Shown: piece after piece, positions 56,678 through 64,000 of the stretch
How positions within the stretch are numbered: position 1 is the stretch's first letter
Layout of the letters: each line of letters opens with the position of its first letter
Origin: Kordiimonas pumila
Lineage (GTDB): Bacteria > Pseudomonadota > Alphaproteobacteria > Sphingomonadales > Kordiimonadaceae
DNA: 64,000 nucleotides
NCBI RefSeq assembly: GCF_015240255.1
Contig: NZ_CP061205.1
Location: 1 to 64,000, forward strand
Direction of reading: 5' to 3'
Position numbers and translations under genes: made by a program
The notes under the pieces: generated by a model
Seen by the model: only the letters and a program-made list of their open reading frames with translations
Told to the model about the DNA's origin: nothing
The model's database searches: none

Positions 56678-57289
56678 TTAAAGAACAGACATGGAGTCAA
56701 AAAAACGCGACCAAGAGACACCTGCATTTTGGCCCATCTTATTATCCACCGCTTCCTTAATGTTGTTTAACTGCACTTTCAGGAGCTTTTCTGTGATGGC
56801 GTTGCCTACATGAACTTCGCCTTCAGTATTACGTGTAAAACATTCATGTGCGAATTGAACACATAACTCAGGGGCCGGTATAACAAAATTTCCCAGATCA
56901 CGAAGTATCCGTGCCAAATCAGCCATACCCCGAAAGCCGCCACGACCTTGCGTCACTACACTAACAGCAACAATACGCCCGACAAGGCTTGCCTTATTTA
57001 AAGGGTGCGTAGCCCAATCAAGAGCATTTTTCAAAACCCCCGGTATTGAATGATTAAACTCAGGCATTGCCCAATAGAGTGCGTCTGCACTTTCTATTTG
57101 CTCCCTAAAAAGTCTTACAGCTTCCGGAGGCGTTTCAGTATCCAAGTCTTCGCTATAATGGGGCATATCCCCAATAGACACAGAAGCCTCAAACTCCCAA
57201 CCATCAGGGGCATAACGCGGCAGAGTCTCAATTAGCATTTTATTATAAGATTCTCGGCGCAAAGATCCACATATCGTAAGAATTTTCAT
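56678..57289 (-). CDS. NAD(P)H-dependent FMN reductase family protein
   Basis: The 203-residue flavodoxin-like product has the FMN phosphate loop ICGSLRRESYNKML at 6-19 and the typical MPEFNHSIPGVLKNALDW near 75-92. Such proteins reduce FMN, quinones, azo dyes or chromate. In this operon it could reduce a quinone formed from the substrate or feed reduced flavin to an oxygenase not seen here; both are inference. Confidence 0.88.
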   Translation of the reverse strand: MKILTICGSLRRESYNKMLIETLPRYAPDGWEFEASVSIGDMPHYSEDLDTETPPEAVRLFREQIESADALYWAMPEFNHSIPGVLKNALDWATHPLNKASLVGRIVAVSVVTQGRGGFRGMADLARILRDLGNFVIPAPELCVQFAHECFTRNTEGEVHVGNAITEKLLKVQLNNIKEAVDNKMGQNAGVSWSRFFDSMSVL

Positions 57290-57324
57290 GACAAAACCAC
57301 TTTATATTTCAATAAAAAAACTGC

Positions 57325-57765
57325 TCACGCAGCCATCGCTATCTGGCCCCGTGCCAAAACGTTCAACCGACGGTCAGCAAACAACCATTCCCCTTCCGTT
57401 AAACGCATAATATCTTCCGCAACACCAACCATAATGTTCATTTTTTCAAGCGGTGCAGGAGCCACACCCGAATATGTTGTCACATGCGACACAACCTTTG
57501 CCTCAGCATCACCAAGGAATGTTACAGCAAGATTTGACCATGAATGCCGCGTCACCAACTTTTCGTGAGCACGACCAGCGAGTAATTTGTCTTTGATGCC
57601 TTGCCGCCCTACAGCTTTAAACATTGGCGTTGTAATAGCAGCTTCCGCTTCAAAAAGAAGAACGGCAGCGTCAAAATCTTCTGCGTCTATCAACCGACAA
57701 AATTCCGTTAGCACATTAGCAATACGCATTTGCTCTTGCGCGTTCCGTAAAGAATGCTCAGACAC
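57325..57765 (-). CDS. SnoaL/NTF2-like protein
   Basis: From the GTG at 57765 the product is 146 residues, MSEHSLRNAQEQMRIANVLT, with the cone-shaped NTF2 fold expected of SnoaL-like enzymes (EFCRLIDAEDFDAAVLLF, SNLAVTFLGDAEAKVVSHVT, EGEWLFADRRL). These act as dehydratases, isomerases or non-catalytic partners, often in aromatic and polyketide pathways. The start is chosen because AAAGGAGG lies five bases before it; a longer frame to 57834 would run through the operator. First gene of a four-gene operon. Confidence 0.85.
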   Translation of the reverse strand: MSEHSLRNAQEQMRIANVLTEFCRLIDAEDFDAAVLLFEAEAAITTPMFKAVGRQGIKDKLLAGRAHEKLVTRHSWSNLAVTFLGDAEAKVVSHVTTYSGVAPAPLEKMNIMVGVAEDIMRLTEGEWLFADRRLNVLARGQIAMAA

Positions 57766-57813
57766 ACCCGCCTCCTTTATCTTATTCCAAATGCCCGATA
57801 ACAACGAGCAGTC

Positions 57814-57838
57814 CATATCGTATTTTGTATACAATATA
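57814..57838. promoter_or_regulatory. Palindromic operator before the SnoaL operon
   Basis: CATATCGTAT (57814-57823), TTTGT, ATACAATATA (57829-57838) repeats the pattern found at 53095-53120 before the receptor gene. TTGTATACAA (57825-57834) is identical in both. It lies 49-73 bases before the GTG start and near a possible promoter (TTGATT on the minus strand at 57854-57859). Confidence 0.7.
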
Positions 57839-57895
57839 TAATATTTATTTAATAATCAATAAAATAAATGGAAAATGTGCCAGCACCACGGACGA

Positions 57896-58711
57896 CTATG
57901 TTTTAGCTTTAAGCCCATAGGGCACCGCCCAACCCAAGCCGCCAATGGTATTTTGGTACGGCATATATTCACAGCCAATATAAGAATTATATCCTACAGA
58001 AAACAGCCATTCCAATTTAGAGAGCGTATCTGGCGATCCCCTATCCGGCTCGTTTCGAGCAGGAACACCCGCTATTTGTATGTGCTGTATGTACGGTAAG
58101 ATGGAAGAAACAAAAACAGCATCCCAATCACCTCCCTTTGCTGCATGATACAAATCCAACTGCAAACCAACATTTTCTTCGTCAATATCCCGCAGCAACT
58201 TATAGGCCTGCCTGAGGGTTTTCAAAACATAGTGGGGGCGATCTACACCATTGAGCGGTTCAATCATCAGCATAATTTCGTGCGGCCTAAAAAACTGTGC
58301 GGCCCATTTCATATTGTGCACCCAAACCTCATAGGTTTTCTTATCTATTACCCCCTCATATTCGCCGCTGAGAACATGAATTTTTTTGCAGCCCACCATG
58401 CCTGCAAACGCTGCGGCATCTTCGATAGACTTTTGAAACAGAAATTGCTTTTCCGGCTCAAGCGCAAAGCCAAATCCAGCAACTGAATCTATAACCACAT
58501 TGGCATTAAAAAGCACAAGTGTGCAGCCACTACCCTTAAGAACGGCCGCTACATCCACGCCTGAAAAATCACCATGAAACTGAAGTTCAACATTCCGAAA
58601 TCCGGCTTTTGCGCAAGCATTAAACCGGTCCCAAAATGCATATTCTGTAAACATCATAGAAATGTTTGCAGCTAATTTATTCCGCAAATCCAACCTTGAT
58701 CGCACGTACAT
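57896..58711 (-). CDS. Hydroxypyruvate isomerase-like TIM barrel protein
   Basis: The 271-residue product belongs to the xylose-isomerase-like/Hyi family. Probable metal ligands are Glu in LMIEPLNG, Asp in LQLDLYHAA, Gln in HIQIAGVPARNEPDRG and Glu in GCEYMP, all in Hyi-like contexts. Hyi interconverts hydroxypyruvate and tartronate semialdehyde; the actual substrate here is open. Its ATG overlaps the TetR stop by four bases (ATGA), so the two are co-expressed. Confidence 0.85.
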   Translation of the reverse strand: MYVRSRLDLRNKLAANISMMFTEYAFWDRFNACAKAGFRNVELQFHGDFSGVDVAAVLKGSGCTLVLFNANVVIDSVAGFGFALEPEKQFLFQKSIEDAAAFAGMVGCKKIHVLSGEYEGVIDKKTYEVWVHNMKWAAQFFRPHEIMLMIEPLNGVDRPHYVLKTLRQAYKLLRDIDEENVGLQLDLYHAAKGGDWDAVFVSSILPYIQHIQIAGVPARNEPDRGSPDTLSKLEWLFSVGYNSYIGCEYMPYQNTIGGLGWAVPYGLKAKT

Positions 58712-59445
58712 CAACCCCGTATTTCAAGGCCGGAAAACAACGTATCTATCACTAGGTTTGCGTGGGAATCCCGCGCTTCTTTGCTATATGTATCTACGCC
58801 GTATGTAGAGAGCATACGATTGCGACTAGAGATAAAATGATAACATGCCCCCATAATGACCTGCGCAACATGATAAGAAGGAGCCTCCTTTTTTATAAAA
58901 CCTTCTCTTTGCGCCGCATCAACAAGACCCAAGAATAAATCGTAAAGAGGACTAAGGTAATTCTTGGATAACCATGTGAATCTCGGGCCTGTCATCTCAC
59001 TTTCTCGCAAAATCAAAGTAAATACTTCAGGGCGCTCTGCTACAAGTGTGATATAACGCCGAATAAAAAACTTAAGCCTAGCCAGCGAGTCAGCTTCAGA
59101 AAGTTGAGCAATAATTTCTTCAAAATCACTGATCATCGTCCCAATACCATGATCAATAGCAGCACGCCAAATTTCCTCTTTGTCCTTAAAGTAGTAGTGG
59201 ATAAGAGGTGGCGTCACCTTATGCAGCCTGGCAATTTTTGCAATGGACGCGCCATCAAACCCATATACACTAAAGGTCTTTAAAGCAGCATTCAGAATAT
59301 TACGGCGCGTAAAAGCATCGTCTACATTAAGCACCCCTTTAGGCCGCCCCCTTCCACGCCTAGACGCTGTAATTGGCTTCGAATGTCTAGGAATTTCACT
59401 TTCATCGGCCATACTTGCCATCAATCCTTTCGTGGAAAAGTTCAT
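58711..59445 (-). CDS. TetR-family transcriptional regulator
   Basis: The product has a basic N-terminal extension (RRGRGRPKG) and a TetR helix-turn-helix (TRRNILNAALKTFSVYGFDGASIAKIARLHKVTPPLIHYYFKDKEEIWRAAI, in several pieces), then a ligand-binding helical domain. It is divergent from the FAH gene and coupled to the Hyi-like gene, so it likely controls both directions. The ATG at 59445 is the longest; ATG codons at 59421 and 59412 are also possible. Confidence 0.88.
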   Translation of the reverse strand: MNFSTKGLMASMADESEIPRHSKPITASRRGRGRPKGVLNVDDAFTRRNILNAALKTFSVYGFDGASIAKIARLHKVTPPLIHYYFKDKEEIWRAAIDHGIGTMISDFEEIIAQLSEADSLARLKFFIRRYITLVAERPEVFTLILRESEMTGPRFTWLSKNYLSPLYDLFLGLVDAAQREGFIKKEAPSYHVAQVIMGACYHFISSRNRMLSTYGVDTYSKEARDSHANLVIDTLFSGLEIRG

Positions 59446-59571
59446 CAATTACACTCATCATCATTAAACATATTATTGATTTTAACATAAGCTTTTTTCG
59501 AACCCAGAGAGAGGCTTACACAAAAGACAGGAAATCAAAACCTCTTGCGCCTTCAATTTTATTTATGTATT

Positions 59572-59608
59572 AGTAAATTATATTTATTTTATAGTAAATA
59601 TTTAAACT
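59572..59608. promoter_or_regulatory. A+T-rich repeats between TetR and FAH genes
   Basis: TAGTAAAT occurs twice (from 59572 and 59592) in an A+T-rich stretch of the divergent promoter region. It could be a TetR site, but it is not clearly palindromic. Confidence 0.3.
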
Positions 59609-59613
59609 ACTAT

Positions 59614-59623
59614 TTGTAGACCA
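59614..59623. promoter_or_regulatory. Weak copy of the TTGTNNACAA element before the FAH gene
   Basis: TTGTAGACCA matches TTGTNNACAA in seven of eight fixed positions. It lies 28 bases before the FAH-family start, in the region shared with the divergent TetR gene. Confidence 0.35.
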
Positions 59624-59650
59624 GAAAGTGGGAAATACGGGGTATTTAAA

Positions 59651-60541
59651 ATGAAAGTGGCGCGCTACAGTATCAATGATGAAACAAAAATCGGAATCAT
59701 TCACGGAGAGACCATTATCGAACTAGATAACTGGCCCTCCCTACAAACAGACAATCGGCTTGGTGTTATGTCTGTTTTACAAGCAGATCCGAGCATCATA
59801 GAAGCAATCAAGGCTTCAATAGCATCCCTGCCCAGCGTAAAGATGTCTGACGTTACACTTCTTGCTCCCATACCCAAGCCTGAAAAATTTCTAGGTCTTG
59901 GCTTTGCATTTAAATCCCATATTAAGGAAGTTCTTAATAAATTTCCGGACATCAAACTTCCGCAACACCAAGTCTGGTTCAATAAGCAGGTTAGCTGCAT
60001 TACTGGCCCGCACGCGCCTATATATATGCCACCGGTATCAGACCAACTTGATTACGAAGTAGAGCTGGCTGTGGTTATTGGTAAAAAATGTCGCTACGTA
60101 AAAGCAGAAAATGTCACTGATGTTATCGCCGGTTATATGATTTGCAATGATGCCAGTATTCGTGATTGGCAACTACGGGCTCCTACAGCAATGATAGGAA
60201 AATCCTTTGATACGCATGGCCCGACGGGCCCTTGGGTGACTTCAGCCAACAGCTTTCCTCTCGACCATGACTTCAATTTACGGACATGGGTTAATGGTGA
60301 ACTGCGACAAGACGGGCACACAAGTGATTGGGCCTATTCTCTTGGGCAAATGATCGAGGAATTGACTACAGCTTTCACGCTTGAACCTGGTGATATTCTG
60401 GCAACTGGTACACCATGCGGTGTAGGAGCCGCGTGCACTCCAGCAAAGTACCTCAAGATCGGCGATGTTGTTCGCATGGAAATCGCCGGTTTAGGTAGCA
60501 TAGAAAACACAGTCGTAGCTGAACCAGTTTATACTTATTAG
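59651..60541 (+). CDS. Fumarylacetoacetate hydrolase (FAH) family protein
   Basis: The 296-residue product has an N-terminal cap and a C-terminal FAH catalytic domain: KFLGLGFAFKSHIKE near 80, metal ligands in DYEVELAVVIGKKC near 137, ICNDASIRDWQ, GPTGPWV and the late GDILATGTPCGVG. The family hydrolyses or decarboxylates oxo-acid ring-cleavage products such as fumarylpyruvate or 2-oxohept-3-enedioate. With the VOC dioxygenase it would make a ring-opening and chain-splitting pair (inference). Confidence 0.9.
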   Translation: MKVARYSINDETKIGIIHGETIIELDNWPSLQTDNRLGVMSVLQADPSIIEAIKASIASLPSVKMSDVTLLAPIPKPEKFLGLGFAFKSHIKEVLNKFPDIKLPQHQVWFNKQVSCITGPHAPIYMPPVSDQLDYEVELAVVIGKKCRYVKAENVTDVIAGYMICNDASIRDWQLRAPTAMIGKSFDTHGPTGPWVTSANSFPLDHDFNLRTWVNGELRQDGHTSDWAYSLGQMIEELTTAFTLEPGDILATGTPCGVGAACTPAKYLKIGDVVRMEIAGLGSIENTVVAEPVYTY

Positions 60542-60617
60542 CAAACTATTTGAATAGTGAACGGCAGGCCTAATGGAAAATACTTCCCCCATTCTGAAAC
60601 GCCGAGGTCTATTCAAT

Positions 60618-60647
60618 GGAACCTGAGGCACTTAAACCTCAGGTTCC
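60618..60647 (+). terminator. Perfect 11-bp hairpin between FAH and MFS genes
   Basis: GGAACCTGAGG and CCTCAGGTTCC enclose an eight-base loop. No T-run follows, so it may be a weak terminator or an RNA-stability element that sets different levels for the two genes. Confidence 0.5.
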
Positions 60648-60688
60648 CCTTCAAAGTCTGCTAATATCAATAATATATAGAGATCATC

Positions 60689-62002
60689 ATGACCCTAACG
60701 AAGCCCACACTACAAACAACACCAGCCAAAGACTACGGACCACTTCAGTTGCTTGTGTACTGCCTTTGTTTTCTGACAATGCTAATTGATGGATTTGATA
60801 CCCAAGCAATATCGTTTGCAGCGCCTTACATACAAAAGGAGTTTGGGGGCGATCACGCTGCTTTGGGTCTGATCTTTGGGGCTGGCCTCTTTGGTGGACT
60901 TATCGGTGGCTTCAGCTTAGGACCAGTAGGCGACTATATAGGAAGAAAACCACTCTTAATCGGATCCTTAACAGTCATTGTTGTTGGCTCCATCATTACC
61001 GCATACACTTCAATGCCAGAATCAATGGCTCTTATTCGTTTTGTGACAGGCATTGGCCTAGGTGGTGCTATCCCCAGTGTTATTGCTTTATCTGCTGAAT
61101 ATGCCCCACCCCAAAAACGTTCTACAATTGTTGCTTTTGTTTTCAGCGGCTTTCCAATAGGGGCAATAGTAGGGGCAATGATCGGCTCCGTTATTATGCC
61201 TATTTGGGGCTGGTCTATGCTTTTTATAGTGGGTGGAGTTGCCCCTATGATACTTCTATTTGCTATCGTTTTCTTTCTACCAGAATCTATTAATATCCTA
61301 AAACGCAAGCCTAACAAGGAGCTTAAACTCAAACATATTCAAGAGAAGCTTGGCCCTTGGTATAATACCATATCAAAGCCTGCTTCAGAGGCACCCCATG
61401 GTAATAGCAAAGTATCAATAACCCAGCTTTTTACAGAAGGTCGTGCTTATGGCACGCTTATCATCTGGGGTTTGTGTTTCCTAAGCCTCTTAACTGTTTA
61501 CTGCATTGTAAGCTGGCTACCCACCTTAATCAACGCAACAGGATTACCCATAGAAACAGCTGTAATGACAGTTGGGATCATGAATATAGGTAGTGTATTT
61601 GGTAATATTTTCCTTGCCCGCATAGCTGATAAACGGCCCCCGTATAACACTACAGCCTTGTTTTACGGTATTGGTGCGTGTTTTATTGCTACAATCGAAT
61701 TAGCCACTACATCATCACTTCTTGTCTTTGCGATTGGTTTATTTGCCGGTGTCTTTAGCATCGGGGCGCAAATGTCAGTTACCGCTATAATTGCACGTTT
61801 TTACCCAGCGACCATCCGATCAACAGGTGTTGGCTGGGCCTTCGCTGCAGGTCGAATAGGCGGTGTTGCTGGCCCTGTCATTGCTGGATTCTTTCTTGCT
61901 GCCGGTGTAAGTTTTCACAGCCTAATGCTTATCATAGCCAGTCTTTCTCTAATGTCCGGCTTATTGATGTGGTTACTTGGAAAATTTGCAAAGAATAGCT
62001 GA
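60689..62002 (+). CDS. MFS transporter, aromatic acid:H+ symporter (AAHS) type
   Basis: The 437-residue product has about 12 transmembrane helices. The DGFDTQAISFAAPYI motif in the first helix is the AAHS signature seen in PcaK- and BenK-type importers; GPVGDYIGRKPLL is the MFS loop 2-3 motif and RFVTGIGLGGAIPSVIAL the fourth-helix signature. It would bring the compound across the inner membrane after the TonB receptor has moved it across the outer one. Confidence 0.91.
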   Translation: MTLTKPTLQTTPAKDYGPLQLLVYCLCFLTMLIDGFDTQAISFAAPYIQKEFGGDHAALGLIFGAGLFGGLIGGFSLGPVGDYIGRKPLLIGSLTVIVVGSIITAYTSMPESMALIRFVTGIGLGGAIPSVIALSAEYAPPQKRSTIVAFVFSGFPIGAIVGAMIGSVIMPIWGWSMLFIVGGVAPMILLFAIVFFLPESINILKRKPNKELKLKHIQEKLGPWYNTISKPASEAPHGNSKVSITQLFTEGRAYGTLIIWGLCFLSLLTVYCIVSWLPTLINATGLPIETAVMTVGIMNIGSVFGNIFLARIADKRPPYNTTALFYGIGACFIATIELATTSSLLVFAIGLFAGVFSIGAQMSVTAIIARFYPATIRSTGVGWAFAAGRIGGVAGPVIAGFFLAAGVSFHSLMLIIASLSLMSGLLMWLLGKFAKNS

Positions 62003-62128
62003 TATCCAAGCCTTATATTTTCATGTGATAATGCCACTACGATCCGCTGTAAACTTTAACCACAGTCAGGGATCTGCGCAACAGCATCACGCTTGCACTC
62101 TTCTGTGTAAAGAATTCCTGAAGACATA

Positions 62129-62177
62129 TTTTAAAGCACCTTACTTCCCATTTTATAGTAAGCGAGGTGCTTTAAAA
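62129..62177. terminator. Bidirectional hairpin between convergent genes
   Basis: TTTTAAAGCACCT (62129-62141) and AGGTGCTTTAAAA (62165-62177) pair perfectly, with a further TACT/AGTA pair inside. It lies between the MFS gene and the convergent beta-lactamase-like gene, with A+T ends that could work both ways. Confidence 0.6.
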
Positions 62178-62211
62178 ATATAGAGGCATCTCAATGCTCT
62201 ATGCTCTGTTA

Positions 62212-64000
62212 TTAGTACTCAAGCGTAAAGCTTACAAACCCACCAAGACTGGCGACCCAGAGAATACCGATCATGGCTAGTGCATAGAATATGCTGACAA
62301 GCTTACCCGCCCAGTAACGATCAGACTTAAGAGCAAGCAGAGCATTGTAAGTAGCAATACAAGAACCTAAGATTGGAATGATCGCGCTAACCTGTAACAG
62401 TCTGAGATAACCATCAAATTCAGGAGTATAGATGTCTAGTTGAGTTGCCAATAGGGGCTTTACAGCCAGATACCACCCAAAAAGATATATAAGATTGACT
62501 ATCATGAAACCGAGGGTCAGCCTGTGCGTTAGTAAAGGCTTTCCCGCTAGTGATAAGAGTTGATTGTATATTCTTCTCAGCCACCACCCAACTGGCCATG
62601 CGATGAGCGCGAGAAGCATGATTGCGATAGACCCTAAGAAGATGACGTTATTGAGTGTGGAATTGTATATCAACGGCACTTCTTGCAGCACTGACGTGGG
62701 GTTTTTCATGTCTGATAGCGTTTTGACGCCATCAACAACAGACACGAAAAAGGCATCATCACCGTTTATCTCCTGCCACAAATTAGGGGCGGTCTTTGCA
62801 TATTTCTTATATGGTTGAGATGAAAAATGTACCGTTCCATCATCATTGGCAATGAGTGTTGTTTGATCTAAGATATAGAGAATATGTAAAAAAGCTGTCT
62901 GAATGCGACGAGAACTGCGATATTTGCCAGCCAAGGCTTTCGCATCTGATAGTGCAGACGCAATTGATACCTGCTTCTTCGGCTCGCTTGTATCAGGAAA
63001 ATACCTATCCATAAAATCTTTGAATATTCTCTCCCGTATACCATTGAATGCATCTTGCTTCCCTCGGCTGTTGAAGCTTACAAAAAGGCCAACATTCTCT
63101 TCTGGCACAAGCTTCATCTCAGTATGAAACAGGATGGTATCACCGCCATGCCCAATCACACGCCGTCCATTTTCTTCATATGTCAAAAAGCCATGCGCTA
63201 TAGATGGAAAACCGGGCTGGTGTGGCGCCGTATTTGAATACATCGTCTCAGCTGTTGATGACTCTAGGATTTGTTTACCTTCAAACTGCCCTTTCTGCAG
63301 GTGCGCTATCATAAAGTTAGCCATATCCTCAGCTGTAGAGCTTAAGCTACCTGCCGGGGATGGTATCAATAGTTCGAAAGGCCAGGGAGATTGGGTGGAA
63401 TCTATATATCCTTTCGCGGCCCTTCCCTTATATTTTTGTGGTAAAGGCTGTCTAAAGGTTGAACTGTTCATCGCTAACGGCTCAAGAATGTGACGGTCAA
63501 TGTAATCATCAAAGTGCTCTCCAGACAGGCGCTGCACAATATATCCAGCAAGGGCGGTGCCATAGTTTGAGTAAGAAGGCACTTTTCCAACTGGGTATAT
63601 CCTTGGTCTGATATGTGCCTTCAGGAACTGTTCGTTTGAGATAAATTTTTTGGGGTCTGATAACAGAACTTCTTTTAGTCCTTCTTCAAAGCCACCTCTA
63701 TGGTTCATCAAGCTTTTCATCGTGATGGGCCCACCTGCTGCATCAGGGATTTTAAAGTCCAGATATGAATTTATGTCTTCATTCAAGTCCAACTTGCCCT
63801 GTTCAACCAATTGCATAACAGCGGTCCAAGTGAACAACTTGGATGTTGACCCTACGCGCATTAATGTTCGGCGTGGGTCCATCGGTGTTTTGGCTTCGAT
63901 ATCGGCATATCCATAGCCGTCAGTCATTACGATACGGCCATTCTGAACGATGCTGACCACAGCACCCGCAATATCTCCCTGCTTGAGGGCAGCAGACATA
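62212..64000 (-). CDS. Serine beta-lactamase-like hydrolase with C-terminal membrane region (partial)
   Basis: This class C beta-lactamase/esterase-like protein is cut by the window edge at its N-terminus, so a signal sequence probably lies outside. The catalytic SxxK is STSK near residue 52, the YxN motif is YSNYG near 142, and HGG stands in for KTG near 282. After about 440 come roughly five transmembrane helices. Such proteins hydrolyse esters or peptides at the envelope rather than antibiotics in most cases; the substrate is unknown. Confidence 0.85.
   Translation of the reverse strand, partial: MSAALKQGDIAGAVVSIVQNGRIVMTDGYGYADIEAKTPMDPRRTLMRVGSTSKLFTWTAVMQLVEQGKLDLNEDINSYLDFKIPDAAGGPITMKSLMNHRGGFEEGLKEVLLSDPKKFISNEQFLKAHIRPRIYPVGKVPSYSNYGTALAGYIVQRLSGEHFDDYIDRHILEPLAMNSSTFRQPLPQKYKGRAAKGYIDSTQSPWPFELLIPSPAGSLSSTAEDMANFMIAHLQKGQFEGKQILESSTAETMYSNTAPHQPGFPSIAHGFLTYEENGRRVIGHGGDTILFHTEMKLVPEENVGLFVSFNSRGKQDAFNGIRERIFKDFMDRYFPDTSEPKKQVSIASALSDAKALAGKYRSSRRIQTAFLHILYILDQTTLIANDDGTVHFSSQPYKKYAKTAPNLWQEINGDDAFFVSVVDGVKTLSDMKNPTSVLQEVPLIYNSTLNNVIFLGSIAIMLLALIAWPVGWWLRRIYNQLLSLAGKPLLTHRLTLGFMIVNLIYLFGWYLAVKPLLATQLDIYTPEFDGYLRLLQVSAIIPILGSCIATYNALLALKSDRYWAGKLVSIFYALAMIGILWVASLGGFVSFTLEY

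Noticed and set aside
57766-57834. Longer start for the SnoaL-like gene
   Set aside because: It would place the palindromic operator in coding sequence and lacks a ribosome site, whereas AAAGGAGG precedes the GTG at 57765.

Overview
The window looks like one end of an alphaproteobacterial chromosome written from dnaA. The lineage call rests on a GcrA cell-cycle regulator, a TIGR02300/FYDLN protein, a hemC-hemD-Mic60-hemY block, a SUF operon with a SufT (DUF59) gene, and the aroA/cmk/rpsA/ihfB/lapA/pyrF block. The order dnaA-dnaN-recF-gyrB and a base composition a little under half G+C (judged by eye) would suit a marine group such as Kordiimonadales or its relatives; that rank is inference.

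Positions 1-49,700 are mostly core genome. First come replication genes (dnaA, dnaN, recF, gyrB), then hslO/argF/argD, an ABC-2 permease, gcrA, and a cytochrome c' facing a cytochrome b561. A TPP-dependent E1 alpha/beta pair is divergent from a complete iron-sulfur assembly operon (Rrf2 regulator, sufB, C, D, S, T, A). Next are trhO with a sulfotransferase, an alginate-lyase-like gene, heme synthesis with Mic60, tsaD/gpsA with three small genes, acs, pheST, rplT/rpmI and the pyrF to aroA block. A degenerate M28-peptidase-like gene sits inside that last block.

A tRNA-Ala(GGC) at 49,635-49,710 marks a change. Beyond it lie a transposase scar and a 12-kb accessory catabolic cluster (about 50,040-62,002). 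It contains a TonB-dependent receptor, an extradiol-type VOC protein, a GntR/FCD regulator, an IlvD/Edd dehydratase, a beta-hydroxyacid dehydrogenase, an FMN reductase, a SnoaL-like protein, a hydroxypyruvate-isomerase-like protein, a TetR regulator, a fumarylacetoacetate-hydrolase (FAH) family protein and an aromatic-acid-type MFS importer. A recurring palindromic element (CATATYGTAT, 5-6 bases, ATACAATATR) lies in front of the receptor gene and the four-gene catabolic operon. A shorter TTGTCGACAA form lies at the GntR gene and a weaker copy before the FAH gene. Together these look like one regulon for uptake and breakdown of an unidentified, probably aromatic or sugar-acid-like compound. The window closes inside a serine beta-lactamase-like gene with a membrane-bound C-terminus.

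Several starts were moved from the longest open frame to sites with better ribosome binding sequences; these choices are stated per gene.
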